Shown: positions 18,600 to 28,975, counted from the stretch's first letter. The stretch: 64,000 nucleotides of DNA from Holtiella tumoricola (GCF_027857615.1 NZ_JAQIFT010000033.1:1-64000), one strand, 5' to 3'. Program-made: numbers and translations. The notes: a model not told the origin generated them from the letters alone.

Positions 18600-19160
18600 C
18601 TATCTAAGGAAATTTACGCAAAGTCATACCTAATGTTTCATACTGCACATAGCGGCTGTTTTTATTTACCTTAAAAATATCATTAGGGTAACAGTTGCGA
18701 TGCATTATAGCACTCTACATAAATTTATTTTACCAAAAAGAAAAATATATTGCAATACAAAATTTCGTATTTGGGGATGGTATTGCTCTTAGAAAATCAG
18801 TCTTTTAGTTAAAACTCTATTCTCATCTGTATTTTCGTAATTCTGAAGTGTTAACAATTAACCTAGAATCTTTCAAATTAACAAAAGTTGCCAATAATCA
18901 TCTTGGTTATTCCATATTTTCTAGAAAAGTAACTTTTTGTATGTAATCACCTTTGACTCAGTCTTCTATTTTTCTTCTCTGTTATAAATGTTTCTTAAAG
19001 TGATACCTTCTGGATGGTTCACTATGAACTAAGGCTCCGTCCACTAAAAATTATCAAGAGCTTTTTTAAGCAAAAAATAATGCACATTTATATACAAATC
19101 ATATCCACTATATAAATGCGTGCTCATCCCTTGGCGGAAAATATAGTTAATTGAAGCTAC
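18600..19160. other. Gene-free AT-rich region
   Basis: About 560 bp with no supported gene. A 63-codon frame at 19044-19235 is out of phase with the HTH gene and lacks a ribosome site. The region marks the boundary between the cargo and the conjugation core. Confidence 0.45.
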
Positions 19161-19161
19161 T

Positions 19162-19416
19162 TCACTTAATGAAATATCGGTTTGAAGTATAACTACCATT
19201 CTCACGATAGCGACATTCTTTATCAACCAAACCATAATGGATTAAGTCCGCTATGGCTCTTTTTACAGTGCTGACAGATAGGGAAGTGTCCTTTGCAATC
19301 ATCTTAACGGCCGGCCAACATTCGCCATCTTTGTTACCCCTATCCTTTAAATACATATAGACAGTCTTTGCCCTTGGAGGCAAATCTTCTTTGTAAATTC
19401 TTTCAAAAAAGCTCAT
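19162..19416 (-). CDS. Small helix-turn-helix (winged) regulator
   Basis: The 84-residue protein has a replication-initiator/MarR-like winged helix (PPRAKTVYMYLKDRG, then LSVSTVKRAIADL). Proteins of this type follow virD4 in clostridial elements and are usually annotated only as helix-turn-helix. The ATG at 19416 is preferred because the earlier ATG (19428) directly touches the GGAG. It lies 16 bp after the virD4 3' exon and is probably co-transcribed. It may regulate the transfer operon or element copy number. Confidence 0.75.
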   Translation of the reverse strand: MSFFERIYKEDLPPRAKTVYMYLKDRGNKDGECWPAVKMIAKDTSLSVSTVKRAIADLIHYGLVDKECRYRENGSYTSNRYFIK

Positions 19417-19431
19417 ATATTGTATCATCTC

Positions 19432-20183
19432 CTATATTCTAAACTTTCTCTTTGATTTTTGCTCTATCATTTCCCGTTCACTAATCTGTGTATGTGACAT
19501 TCTTCCGTAGGCATTGCTGTTTTCCTTTGATTCGGATAAAGGTGCTGGCGCTTTTATATCACTGATTGCCTTTAGAATATTTTTCTCCAATTCTTCTTTG
19601 TCGGCATAATAAACCTTGCGATGGGAGCGTTCCTTGGCTTCGTAGGTTTTGTTAAAGGTGATACCCCAATCAAGAAACAGCCTTAGCTTGGTCTGCATAG
19701 GATGTGCACCTGTTTTCATCACAACAAAATTGCCTTTCTTTAGCGACTTTAATTCATTGGCAGTAAGCAGAGGACGCTCCATCATCTGCAAAGACTGTGA
19801 GGCATCATTTTTTCCACGGCTAATGCTACCACTCATAACTGTGCGCGTTCCAAGTGCCTTGGACAAGGTTTCTGCTGTTTCGGAGTTAGGTGCAAATCCA
19901 CCGAAGATGGTAAGCTGACAGTTATCGGTAATGATCTCAGAGCCTTCTTTGCCATAGTTTTTATCAAGTTGTGCAAAGGACTGAATGATAGGTACAACGG
20001 AAATTCTTCGGGAACGTCCTGCGGAGAGCATCATTTCAAAGCCATCAATCTTGGGGATTGTACCAATCTCATCAGCGTAGATAACCACCCTGTTGGGGAG
20101 CTTTCCACCATGCTCATCGGCTACAGCAAGAAGTTCACGATAGAACTGTTGGAGGAACAGTGATACCATAAAATACTTTGATA
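19432..20183 (-). CDS. VirD4-type coupling protein, 3' exon
   Basis: The C-terminal ~250 residues of a TraG/VirD4 coupling ATPase. They include the Walker B-like VVIYADEIGTIPKID, the QSFAQLDKNYG sensor region and the conserved NCQLTIFGGFAPNSETAE. The family N-terminus is at 22947-24021, and the group II intron at 20184-22946 separates the two. The open frame extends 5' into the intron tail (to 20271), but that part is intron, including domain V. Splicing joins the exons in the sequence LPEEDN...KYFMVSL. The protein links the relaxase-DNA complex to the transfer channel. Confidence 0.9.
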
Positions 20184-20228
20184 GTGATAGGTAAGCCTTT
20201 GATATCATCTCCAGCTTTTCCCCCACTT

Positions 20229-20269
20229 CACACCGTACATGACAGTTTCCCGTCATACGGCGTTCCATC
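20229..20269 (-). ncRNA. Group II intron domain V
   Basis: The conserved catalytic hairpin: GCCGTA arm, GGGAAAC loop region, TACGGT arm, followed by GTGAAGTGGGG. It lies downstream of the maturase stop codon, as expected. Confidence 0.8.
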
Positions 20270-20312
20270 ACAGTTAAACTTCAATTAAATTTACACATTT
20301 TCAAACTCAAAT

Positions 20313-22115
20313 TTATCCTATCGGATTAAGTTCGCATAGTTCTCGCAGATTATTTATTCGCCCTATTTGATAATCAGTCAATTTCAGACTTTCAAGCAAT
20401 CTTCTTATCGTTTCCTCGGTTATCGCATGGATTAACCTGTGTACCTCAACATGAATTATTTTGAGATTTGAGTAACTGTCGTCACCGCCCAAACTTCTCG
20501 GCTTATTGTGATGACAATGTATCTCGTTTAATTCAAGTTGTCTGCTTGTGATCACACATTTTCCTATTTGTCCCGAATAGAGTGATATTCGATTATCGTT
20601 ATACTCTATACTTCGGTTTTGGCTAGGATTTCGCATTAGGTAAAGTAAAATATCCATGTTTATACCTTTTAAATTTTTATGAATTTCGGCTCTGCCTGTA
20701 GCAGTATACTTATTTATGCTTGTCCGTTTCCACATAGGATTTTTATGCTGTACATAAGCTATCGGTATTATCGGCAGGTCATATACACTTCTAAGTTCCT
20801 TGCTTTTTCCGTAACGATTAAATATTGCTTTACATCTTAATTTTAATGTATCGGGACGTTTTAATCTGTTTTTGAGTTTTCGTTTTAGGGTTCGATTGAC
20901 ATGAAAAGATATTTTGTGAAAGTCTTTATTGACTTCCGTTGCTAAATTATAGTAATTGTGAATACCCATGACAAAAGAATTATATATACCGATATATTTA
21001 TATGCGGTTTCTTTATCATCATGTTTTGCTATTTCGCTTATTGTTTCATTCGCTCGCTTTAATATATTTTTATGTGCTTTTTCTGTTATGTGAGATGTAA
21101 CAATATATCTGGGTTGTCCGTTTGACTTTTTACCTTTGATTTTAGCCTTTAATCTAAATCCCAAAAACTCTGAATAGTGTCTTTTGAGATTTACTATCTT
21201 CGTGTTTTCGGGACTGATTTCAAGATTTAATCTTTCTTTCAACCATTTCTGTGTTACTATAAATAGTTTTTCAGCGTCATCTCTTGTACGACAGAATATT
21301 TTGAAGTCATCTGCACATCTGACAATGTAACATTCTTTCAGATTTGTTTTTCTAAGTGCAAAATATATAGGACTTTTATTTGCTACTCCGTTTTCGTGAA
21401 TACTACATTTATAGTTGTAGTCAGTCGGAAATTCTTCCCACTGACTTGCTATCCACCAATCAAGTTCATTTAATACCACATTCGATAATAACGGACTGAT
21501 AAGCGAGCCTTGCGGAGTACCCTTTTCGGGAAAGCCTATTCCCGCAACTTCTGCCTTTAGCATTGTGCTGATAATACTGATTAACTTCTTATCTCTTATT
21601 CCCAAATGCCACATCTGTTTTAGTAATTTCCCATGTGATATATTATCGAAAAAGCCTTTAATATCAATATCTATGACATAGTGCATATTCCTTTGTTGTA
21701 TCATTGCTATTGCTTGAACAATAGCATGTTCTGCACTTCTATTCGGTCTGAAACCGTTAGAACGTTCATGGAATTTTGCTTCGCAGATTGGCTCTAAGAC
21801 TTGCAATATACATTGCTGTATAAGCCTGTCTTTGATTGTGGGGATACCTAAAGGACGAGTTTTTCCATTTGCCTTAGGTATTTCTACTCTGCATATTTTG
21901 TTTGGAGTATACCATTCAAGCGATTTTACAATATTAGCGATTAGTTGTTGGTCCTTCCACCTTTTCAAATTTTCGATTGTTTTTCCGTCTACACCTGCGG
22001 TTTTACTACCTTTATTGATTTTCAGATTTCTGTATGCAAGTTTAATATTTTCCTCCGACATAATAAGTGTCATTAGATTTTTGAAAACTTTATTGTTTTT
22101 ACTGTCTGCATACAA
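20313..22115 (-). CDS. ltrA: Group II intron-encoded protein (reverse transcriptase/maturase/HNH endonuclease)
   Basis: The 600-residue protein has an RT domain (GVDGKTIENL; FRPNRSAEHA; GFFDNISHGKLL; GTPQGSLISPLLSN). The active site is VRCADDFKIF, a CADD in place of YADD. A maturase X domain follows (about 380-470). The C-terminal zinc/HNH endonuclease (about 530-580) has CHHNKPRSLGGDDSYSNLKI. All domains look intact, so the intron should be capable of splicing and retrohoming. It is encoded in the same direction as its host gene. Confidence 0.95.
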   Translation of the reverse strand: MYADSKNNKVFKNLMTLIMSEENIKLAYRNLKINKGSKTAGVDGKTIENLKRWKDQQLIANIVKSLEWYTPNKICRVEIPKANGKTRPLGIPTIKDRLIQQCILQVLEPICEAKFHERSNGFRPNRSAEHAIVQAIAMIQQRNMHYVIDIDIKGFFDNISHGKLLKQMWHLGIRDKKLISIISTMLKAEVAGIGFPEKGTPQGSLISPLLSNVVLNELDWWIASQWEEFPTDYNYKCSIHENGVANKSPIYFALRKTNLKECYIVRCADDFKIFCRTRDDAEKLFIVTQKWLKERLNLEISPENTKIVNLKRHYSEFLGFRLKAKIKGKKSNGQPRYIVTSHITEKAHKNILKRANETISEIAKHDDKETAYKYIGIYNSFVMGIHNYYNLATEVNKDFHKISFHVNRTLKRKLKNRLKRPDTLKLRCKAIFNRYGKSKELRSVYDLPIIPIAYVQHKNPMWKRTSINKYTATGRAEIHKNLKGINMDILLYLMRNPSQNRSIEYNDNRISLYSGQIGKCVITSRQLELNEIHCHHNKPRSLGGDDSYSNLKIIHVEVHRLIHAITEETIRRLLESLKLTDYQIGRINNLRELCELNPIG

Positions 22116-22946
22116 TCTGTCAAGGGTAGTTTGTAAATCGTAATATTCACTGTTTCGCAGCTTACGACGTTTTGGTGCTTTTGAGTTTGCTATGGTCGGT
22201 TACCTTCTTATGTGAAAATCACATTTAGATTTACCTTTTTTAGTCATACTCGAACCCATAAAAATTGTGTAATTCTTTTATTTAGTTTTACTGTGACTAA
22301 TGCCTATCCCTCCACCGCTTATTATCACGGTTTCATAGGTACTATGGCATCACTTTCAGCCAGATAAAATCAAGTTATATCAATATTGATTTTCCTTAAT
22401 AACGTTTCGTTGCAATGTAACTTGCTCCACGTTCTGACCTTACCACGTTCCGATATTTCTATCTTTTTATTCATACCCTTAGGTGCCTCATCTAAGCCTG
22501 TAAGCTACTCTTGTGCCTGTAACACAATAAGGAATTTCATAACAACAAAATCTTACTTTTCCTCGGTTTACGTCCATATTCGGACAATAACATTTCTGCT
22601 ATTCGGAAGTTTAGACCCGTACAATCTGAGGTTTGTCTGTAGTCTTTTACACCACATACTCACCATAGGTATATTTTAGACCTCCGACATATAGGCAACA
22701 CCGTATACCTCTATACAGCTTTCCACAGCATTATCTGTTTGGGTTACTCTCTGCCGACTTCAGCGAGCTTCAGACAACCGAACGTTACATTTTCGCATTG
22801 CCTGTCGCAGTATCAAGGGGGCGTTTCGGGGCGTTACTCCGTCATTCCACCTCTCGAAATATCAGTTCTACAAGTTATTTATGAAATTTTTTCAATTTTC
22901 ATTGAATGACTTGTGCCTAACCTTTTCAGTTAGGAACGTGTCGCAC
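22116..22946 (-). ncRNA. Group II intron 5' RNA domains
   Basis: About 830 nt without a coding gene that hold ribozyme domains I-III and the base of domain IV. A 97-codon plus-strand frame at 22386-22679 is antisense to the ribozyme and is not supported. Confidence 0.75.
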
Positions 22947-24021
22947 TGTTGTCCTCCTCCGGCAAGATTAAGAAGATTGCAGACTTCTCCTTACAAAACT
23001 TTTCTGCATCAATAGCGGTATGAAAACACAAAATCTGTTCAAGCTCAGTATCAAGAAAGGCATTGAGCTTTGAGAGTACGGTAGACAGAACAGATGCCAT
23101 TGCTGCTTCGCTTGAGTTGAGCGCTGCACCAGCAAGCCATCTTGCCTTATGGGTAGACGGTAGCATCTCCATCATCACTTGAAATTGACTTTTTCCTTTC
23201 ACCTTTGAGGGGACTGTGAGATCTTGTACCATTTTGAACACTGACACGATATGGCGTCTCTCTACCATCTGCCCATCAATTTTTGTAGGCGGCAAAAACT
23301 CTGCAAGGAGTAAAATCACCGCTGAGAGCAACCCCTCTGCCGAATCATAGAAAAACGCATTTTGCCCCATTGAGGAATTATCGCCGTTGGGAGCAATAAT
23401 GGTCTTGGCAATAATCTTGGCATACTTTTCCGCCTTTGCTTTCGCCATCAGATTATTGTTGTCAGCACGGTAGATATCTATATATTTGTTAACGAGATGA
23501 AGCAGATTGTTGCCGTCACTCTTGGTGGGGTTACGCAAATCAATGACTGCAATATTGTAGCCATAGTTTTCTTTGGCGATGCTACCATAATTTCGAGCCA
23601 AATCTCCCTTAGTATCGGTGGTGATGAAGCTCATGCCACTGGCACAGGCATATTCCAAATTAGGATAGAGGAAGAATGCGGTTTTACCAACACCGGCAGC
23701 ACCAATCATAAGGCAGTGAACATCGCCTATATCCACTAAACCTGTGACAGCATCTTTGTTTCCAAGAGAGCCAACAACCAAACCTTGCTCTTGGGGAAGA
23801 TTTTCACCCTTACGCCAGTTGGGAACATCAAATAGAACTTGATTATATACTTGCTTAACTTCTTTCTTTGTTAGAAACCTTGCCACACCATGTTGACCGT
23901 CACCTACTGTTTTGCTTTTGATACCGTTAAGGGTGTAAAAGTGTGCCAACATAGAAAGGCCGCCTATGACGAGAAACATCAAGGCGGCAGAGGATATTAA
24001 AATGATCAGTGGTTCGTTCAC
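22947..24021 (-). CDS. VirD4-type coupling protein, 5' exon
   Basis: The N-terminal ~358 residues of the coupling ATPase have one N-terminal membrane segment (about 5-27). The Walker A is GAAGVGKT (about 107-114). Family motifs FITTDTKGDLARNYG and AVIDLRNPTKSDG follow. The reading frame enters the intron after EEDN. The start follows GGAG with good spacing. In the spliced mRNA this joins the exon at 19432-20183 to give a protein of about 600 residues, the usual length for the clostridial family. Unspliced mRNA would yield only a truncated protein lacking Walker B. Confidence 0.92.
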
Positions 24022-24186
24022 GAGATGACTCCTTTCTTTTAGAAAATTTTTATGATAAAATTAATTTAACCGACTGCACATCACAGATGCTAGTCGTGAA
24101 CATAATCTCCATTCTCTCGAAGTTATAACTTTGAGTAGTTGAGTGGGGTGTATTTATATAACATGAGTATCATTAGGAGAAAAATA

Positions 24187-25032
24187 ATGAAAGTAAAATA
24201 TTTCATAGCAATCCTGCTATGCTTATTCATCGCATTTATTTCGCTTGGTTTATATAATGGACTACGCATACAGGAATACGAGGTTGATGCTGAAAATATA
24301 GAAAACCATATCAAGATTGCACTCATTACAGATTTACATTCATGTAGTTACGGCGAAGATGAATCAGCACTAATAGACTTGTTGGACAAGGAAAGTCCTG
24401 ACCTAGTTATGCTTGCAGGGGATATTTTTGATGATGTGATTTCCAATGATAATACGGTATTCTTTCTTGAGAATATAACAAAAAAATATCCATGCTATTA
24501 TGTAACCGGGAATCACGAATATTGGAGCGGAAGAAGTGCGTTTGAAGAAAAAATGCAAATTCTCAAAAATTTCGGAGTGATCCATTTAAGCGCTGAAATG
24601 GAAATACTCACTATAAACAATGAAACAATAAATATTTGTGGGGTAGATGATCCTGATGCTGCAATGATTGCTTCTAGGGACAGAAATTACAGTACGCTGA
24701 GTTTTGAGGAACAAATCGAGAAAGTAAAAAAACTATCAGATAATGCAAACTATACAATTCTTCTTTCGCATAGGCCGGAATATCTGGATCGATACGTTAC
24801 AGAAGGTTTTGACCTTGTGTTAAGCGGTCATGCACATGGCGGTCAATGGAGAATACCGGGATTAGTCAACGGAGTGTATGCTCCAAATCAAGGATGGTTT
24901 CCGAAGTATGCCGGTGGAAAGTACATAGTGGATAATACAACTATGATTGTAAGCAGAGGGCTTGCCAAAGAAAGCACCCGAATCCCCCGCTTTTATAATC
25001 GACCTGAAGTTGTGCTAATAGACCTCTATTAA
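24187..25032 (+). CDS. Membrane-anchored metallophosphoesterase (YaeI-like)
   Basis: The 281-residue protein has an N-terminal membrane anchor (about 4-24) and all calcineurin-like motifs: ITDLHS, LAGDIFDD, TGNHEYWS, LLSHRPEY and SGHAHGGQW. This sub-family hydrolyses UDP-diacylglucosamine-like or other phosphodiesters at the cell surface. The substrate here is unknown. The ATG at 24187 has AGGAG 7 nt upstream. It is the only plus-strand gene between 19 and 42 kb, so it is an insertion between virD4 and the primase-like gene with its own promoter (not assigned). Confidence 0.9.
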   Translation: MKVKYFIAILLCLFIAFISLGLYNGLRIQEYEVDAENIENHIKIALITDLHSCSYGEDESALIDLLDKESPDLVMLAGDIFDDVISNDNTVFFLENITKKYPCYYVTGNHEYWSGRSAFEEKMQILKNFGVIHLSAEMEILTINNETINICGVDDPDAAMIASRDRNYSTLSFEEQIEKVKKLSDNANYTILLSHRPEYLDRYVTEGFDLVLSGHAHGGQWRIPGLVNGVYAPNQGWFPKYAGGKYIVDNTTMIVSRGLAKESTRIPRFYNRPEVVLIDLY

Positions 25033-25104
25033 TTACCCATTATGAGCATTGCACTGTGTATGGATAAAAAAATTCTAAGACATAGGCAAATAAATATTTT
25101 CTTT

Positions 25105-25135
25105 ATAACCGAGAGCATTACTGCCCTCGGTTATA
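25105..25135. terminator. Bidirectional terminator
   Basis: Arms ATAACCGAG/CTCGGTTAT lie between the convergent ends of the phosphoesterase and the TOPRIM gene, followed by T-rich sequence on the plus strand (GATTTTT) and AT-rich sequence on the other. Confidence 0.65.
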
Positions 25136-25141
25136 TGATTT

Positions 25142-26089
25142 TTAATCCATCTTTAAACTTATTTCTCGCTTTGGCTCTCTCTGTTGTTCCTGTAAGTCCT
25201 CATTGAAATCTTTAAGATTAGGCAGTAACCTTTTGACTGTAATTTCTCTTTCCACAAGTAGCTTTGCAAACTTATCCACAGCTTTTTGCCCGGCAGAGTC
25301 ATTGTCAAGACAAAGAACAACGGTGGTTAAGCTTTGGTTATTATCAAGCTGTTTCAGCATTGCCTGTTCCGACAGACCACAGAGTGCCACATAGCTATGC
25401 TTTTTCCAATCGCTGTTTTTATACATACTGATAAATGACAGCATATCTATGGGTGCCTCAAAAACATAGAGTCTGTCACTTATACCTTTTCGATTGAAGC
25501 TGTAACTAGGATTACTACTGTCAATATTACCCTTGTAGCTTTTACCTTTGGAATAGATCCCACGCTTGTGTGCATGACGAGCTACGCCATTTTCATCGTA
25601 GCCAACAAAAATTGCATTGTGAAACTCGTTCTTTCCGTTCTTGGATTTTTCAAGGCTCTCATAAATTAGCTGTTCCCTTGCAAATGTCGATAGCACCTCA
25701 CTGTCTAAACAGCGGTGCTTGATGAGATAGGCAAAGGTTCTTCGCATATCCTTATTCTGCGGCGGCAATTCAAAGGGCTTTTTCGGTTCTTCTACACGCT
25801 CCGATGCCTGATGGTAGACCGTTCCACAGCTACCGCCTAACAGCATGGTGACTGCATCGGGAAACGAAAGATTATAAAAACTCTTTACAAAATCAATGGC
25901 ATAACCACCTTGCTCAGCAGCATGATCGTACCACTCATTGCCACGGACGGTAATGCTGTGATCACTGGAGAGTCTTTTTTCTCTGCCGGACGGCATCAGC
26001 TTTTCACCTTGTTGCAATAAAAAATGTTCAAGGTCAACACTATTGGCTCGTTCTTTTTCCTCATCGGTAAAATGAATGTATTTTGCCAT
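25142..26089 (-). CDS. Primase-like TOPRIM protein (DUF3991)
   Basis: The roughly 315-residue protein has a DUF3991-like N-terminal region (about 30-110, RGNEWYDHAAEQGGYAIDFV). A central segment and a TOPRIM domain follow (YVFEAPIDMLSFISMY, then VVLCLDNDSAGQKAVDKFA). The zinc-finger cysteines of true DnaG are missing. Such proteins occur next to relaxase genes in clostridial elements and probably prime the complementary strand after transfer or help replication. The ATG at 26089 has GAGGAGG upstream. It follows the small ORF at 26100-26225 within 11 bp. Confidence 0.85.
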   Translation of the reverse strand: MAKYIHFTDEEKERANSVDLEHFLLQQGEKLMPSGREKRLSSDHSITVRGNEWYDHAAEQGGYAIDFVKSFYNLSFPDAVTMLLGGSCGTVYHQASERVEEPKKPFELPPQNKDMRRTFAYLIKHRCLDSEVLSTFAREQLIYESLEKSKNGKNEFHNAIFVGYDENGVARHAHKRGIYSKGKSYKGNIDSSNPSYSFNRKGISDRLYVFEAPIDMLSFISMYKNSDWKKHSYVALCGLSEQAMLKQLDNNQSLTTVVLCLDNDSAGQKAVDKFAKLLVEREITVKRLLPNLKDFNEDLQEQQREPKREISLKMD

Positions 26090-26099
26090 AGACACCTCC

Positions 26100-26225
26100 T
26101 CAATTGTTTTTTCCCACTTTACGATGAAAGGCTATCCGTTTGATTGGGTAGCCTTTCGCATTCTGAGGGATATTGAATTTATTAGAAGGGAATATTTGAT
26201 AGGGTTCTTTCTTGCTTTTCTTCAT
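26100..26225 (-). CDS. 41-residue basic protein
   Basis: ATGAAGAAAAGC... has a strong AAGGAGG site 7 nt upstream and ends in TGA 11 bp before the TOPRIM gene start. The peptide is lysine-rich (KKSKKEPYQIFPSNKF; KGYPIKRIAFHRK). It lies in the operon between relaxase and primase, so it is probably a real small protein. Its function is unknown; nucleic-acid binding is a guess from charge. Confidence 0.6.
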   Translation of the reverse strand: MKKSKKEPYQIFPSNKFNIPQNAKGYPIKRIAFHRKVGKNN

Positions 26226-26242
26226 AAAATGCACCTCCTTTT

Positions 26243-28975
26243 TTAATATTCCAAACGCTGTTCGTGATCGTCCTGCTTATGACCTTGTGCCAGTTTCTTT
26301 TCTCTGAGTTTTCTCATGCGCTTGCTGTCAATCTTCAGACTGACAACAGATTTTTGCGATGGCTGATTATTTTCAAATATTTGACTCATGTGGTGCATGA
26401 GTCTTGTCACCGCAAAAGACACCGAGAGTTCTTTCCACCTGTCAATATTATCAAGAAAAAATTGAGCGTACTCATTGCCTTGCTCTGCCGACAGCGTAAA
26501 CCATTTGATAGCAGTTTCCTTATCCTTTGGCACGTCCTTACCCATAAGATACAGCTTACCGAGAATATACCCCGCAAATTGATTTCCTTGTTCGACTGAT
26601 GCTGAGAGATAGAACACAGCTTTCTGAGTATCCTTAGGTATCTGCTCACCTGCGAGATAAAGTTTACCGAGCTGATATTGTGAAAACTGATTTTGCTTTT
26701 CAGCCGATTGTGACAGCCAGTTTACTGCCTTTTGAATATCTCTGCAGCTTTCCTCATTGAGATAAATTTTACCCAGTGAGTATGCTGCCCACTCGTTGCC
26801 TTGTTCTGCCGACAAGGAAAACAGCTCCACAGCCTTAGTGAGGTTATGCTCTAAATGTTCACCTTTATAATAAAGTTTGGCAAGAGAATACTGTGCCAAC
26901 TCATTTCCACTGTCTGAAGCAGTTTGCAGATACTTTAAGGCTGTTTGCAATTCTTCGGTGGTCAAATTATCTTCAGTAAGAATGAGTTTCGCCAAAGAAT
27001 AACAGGCAAAGGGATTGCCCAGCTTTGCCGACTTTTCAAAGTATTCTTTTGCTTTAGGGACATCTTTTTCAGTGCCTATTCCATTTTGGAGTATCCACCC
27101 AAGGCGATATTGGATTTTGTCATCGTGATTTTGTTTTTCTAAGGCAACAAAACCTAGATAGGCTTTTTCAAAGTGATGAGTGCTTTGTTCTTTATCTTTT
27201 TCAGTACCAATGCCATCACGAAACATTTTTGCCACTTCAAAATAGGCATAAGGAAAACCTTGCTTTGCACTACGGAGATATAATTCAAAGGCTTTCTCAT
27301 AGCTTTGCTCTACACCTTGTCCTCGATAGAAAAGACCGCCGAGGGAGTATTCTGCATACTTGTAGTTCTCTTTTGCCGATTTTTGAAACCATTCGGCGGC
27401 TAATTCATAGTCTTGTTCTGTACCATGACCCTGTGCATACATTTTGCCGATACGATATTCTAGGTATTTACAAGGCTTTTTGTTTTCTAGAAATAGTAAC
27501 CCATCAAGAGCCTGCTTGTAATATCTCTGTGCTTTCTCAGTATCAATTTCCATACCAAGTCCGTCAGCATACATTCGCCCTAAATCAAAAACTGCAAGCA
27601 TATTCCCATTTTGGGATTCTGCTTGCAGCAGCTCCAAGGCACATTCAAAGTCAGGCTCGTGGTCAGCATCGCCAAAGAGAAAAACACGAGCCTGTTTGTA
27701 TTCCTCCGTCCATTTGACATAGGGTGAATTATTTTCTTCCATTCCTATTTCTTCCTCTGTATCTATAGGTTCGAGGAAACTGCTATCAGCAATTGTTTCC
27801 TCCTGCACAGATGATTCGTCAAGTTGCTCCATCTCATCAATCTCTGTAAGAATTATTTCACCCTTTGCAAGTCTATCCGCCTCATAGATAATGTGGTTTT
27901 TAATAGACTTAAACTCTTTCTGCTGTGACAAAGGAAAGATTGGTTCGGGAGTATCACGGTAGCTTGCAGTAATTTCACTTCTCATTTCGCACCACAACTT
28001 ATAAGCGTGAGCTATGGACGGCTCCTTTGCAAGCTCATCGGTGATGTCGTCCACCAACTTTTTTGTGCGAGGGGGAAGATAACCATACACCCTTTTGCCT
28101 TGGGTGCATTCCAGATTTTCGGAAAGCTCTGCAAGCATTTTTTCAATAGCTGCGGTCTGCATTTCACCGGCAGAGATCTTCATGAAGAGCTGCTCTATCA
28201 CTTTTTTACTCTCTGCTTTTAATGTATCTCTTCGTTTCGTCTGTTCGGCATAAATAGCAATCATTTCTTGTTTGAAAATTCCTGACACAAGCCCTGACTT
28301 TATTTTGGCAATCCCTTTTTTGTCAAGAAAGCCATGCCTTGCATTTTCACAATAACAAATCATGTGGATATGGGGATGGTGGTTTTCATCGTGGAAGGCA
28401 GCGTACCAACGAAACTCCTCCAAGGGAATTTTTAAGCTTTCTGCAATAGTTGGCGCATAGGATGAGAGGTAATCTTTCCATCGCTCGGCATTATCAAATT
28501 CGGTTCTAATTGCCTCCTCCCGCCTAAGAGAGATAATCGGTAGCCACACATTGCCTTCATGTTCGGAAACCTCTTTTGCTACTTTGGACAATATGATTTT
28601 ATCACTGCCACCATTGAATAAACCGTGAGAGGATATCTTTTCTACTCTTGGACGGTTTGCAATGTAGTCAACATAGTTTTCTTTCTTCACAACCACATCA
28701 AGGTTATGTTCCAAGGCATTTGTAATAAACTCCGAGGCATTTTCAAGGGTTTTATTTTCTAGATAGTCCTCGTACTCAAATAGATTTTTGGTATCGGGAA
28801 ATTCATTTAGAATTTGGGTAATGAGCTGCTCCTGCTTTTTCGTAGCGGGAAGATTTTTATTTCGGATGACCATTTTCTGCACACCATCTCTGGTAGCAAT
28901 GTAGCTGACGAGATTTTCTTTATGTGCTGTGTCACCGCTTTTCAGATATGGACACTTGAATATGACTCTTGGCAT
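26243..28975 (-). CDS. MobP-type relaxase with C-terminal Sel1-like repeats
   Basis: The 910-residue protein has a relaxase N-terminus (about 1-260) with a conserved opening (FKCPYLKSG, then YIATRDGV). The metal-binding histidines lie in HDENHHPHIHMICY (about 200). A helical linker follows, then roughly residues 430-850 form a long series of Sel1/TPR-like repeats (A..LG.LY..G.....D..KA..). It nicks oriT and leads the strand into the recipient. The repeats would provide a large protein-interaction surface. Its ATG overlaps the stop of the accessory gene at 28975 (TAATG). Confidence 0.92.
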   Translation of the reverse strand: MPRVIFKCPYLKSGDTAHKENLVSYIATRDGVQKMVIRNKNLPATKKQEQLITQILNEFPDTKNLFEYEDYLENKTLENASEFITNALEHNLDVVVKKENYVDYIANRPRVEKISSHGLFNGGSDKIILSKVAKEVSEHEGNVWLPIISLRREEAIRTEFDNAERWKDYLSSYAPTIAESLKIPLEEFRWYAAFHDENHHPHIHMICYCENARHGFLDKKGIAKIKSGLVSGIFKQEMIAIYAEQTKRRDTLKAESKKVIEQLFMKISAGEMQTAAIEKMLAELSENLECTQGKRVYGYLPPRTKKLVDDITDELAKEPSIAHAYKLWCEMRSEITASYRDTPEPIFPLSQQKEFKSIKNHIIYEADRLAKGEIILTEIDEMEQLDESSVQEETIADSSFLEPIDTEEEIGMEENNSPYVKWTEEYKQARVFLFGDADHEPDFECALELLQAESQNGNMLAVFDLGRMYADGLGMEIDTEKAQRYYKQALDGLLFLENKKPCKYLEYRIGKMYAQGHGTEQDYELAAEWFQKSAKENYKYAEYSLGGLFYRGQGVEQSYEKAFELYLRSAKQGFPYAYFEVAKMFRDGIGTEKDKEQSTHHFEKAYLGFVALEKQNHDDKIQYRLGWILQNGIGTEKDVPKAKEYFEKSAKLGNPFACYSLAKLILTEDNLTTEELQTALKYLQTASDSGNELAQYSLAKLYYKGEHLEHNLTKAVELFSLSAEQGNEWAAYSLGKIYLNEESCRDIQKAVNWLSQSAEKQNQFSQYQLGKLYLAGEQIPKDTQKAVFYLSASVEQGNQFAGYILGKLYLMGKDVPKDKETAIKWFTLSAEQGNEYAQFFLDNIDRWKELSVSFAVTRLMHHMSQIFENNQPSQKSVVSLKIDSKRMRKLREKKLAQGHKQDDHEQRLEY

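Larger units (their letters stand above)
20184..22946 (-). mobile_element. Group II intron in virD4
   Basis: A complete intron of about 2.76 kb. The 5' end is GTGCGACACG (22946 leftward), matching the GUGYG consensus. The 3' end reads CCTATCAC at 20184. A domain V hairpin (CCGTATGACGGGAAACTGTCA...) lies at about 20229-20269, and the domain VI branch region follows. The ORF for the maturase occupies 20313-22115, leaving about 830 nt of structured 5' RNA. Insertion is in the sense orientation within virD4, so splicing restores the mRNA. Exact ends could shift by a nucleotide or two. Confidence 0.9.

Noticed and set aside
19044..19235. 63-codon ORF past the HTH gene
   Set aside because: Out of phase with the HTH gene, overlaps its 3' end, no ribosome site.
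22386..22679. 97-codon plus-strand ORF in the intron
   Set aside because: Antisense to ribozyme RNA, no ribosome site.
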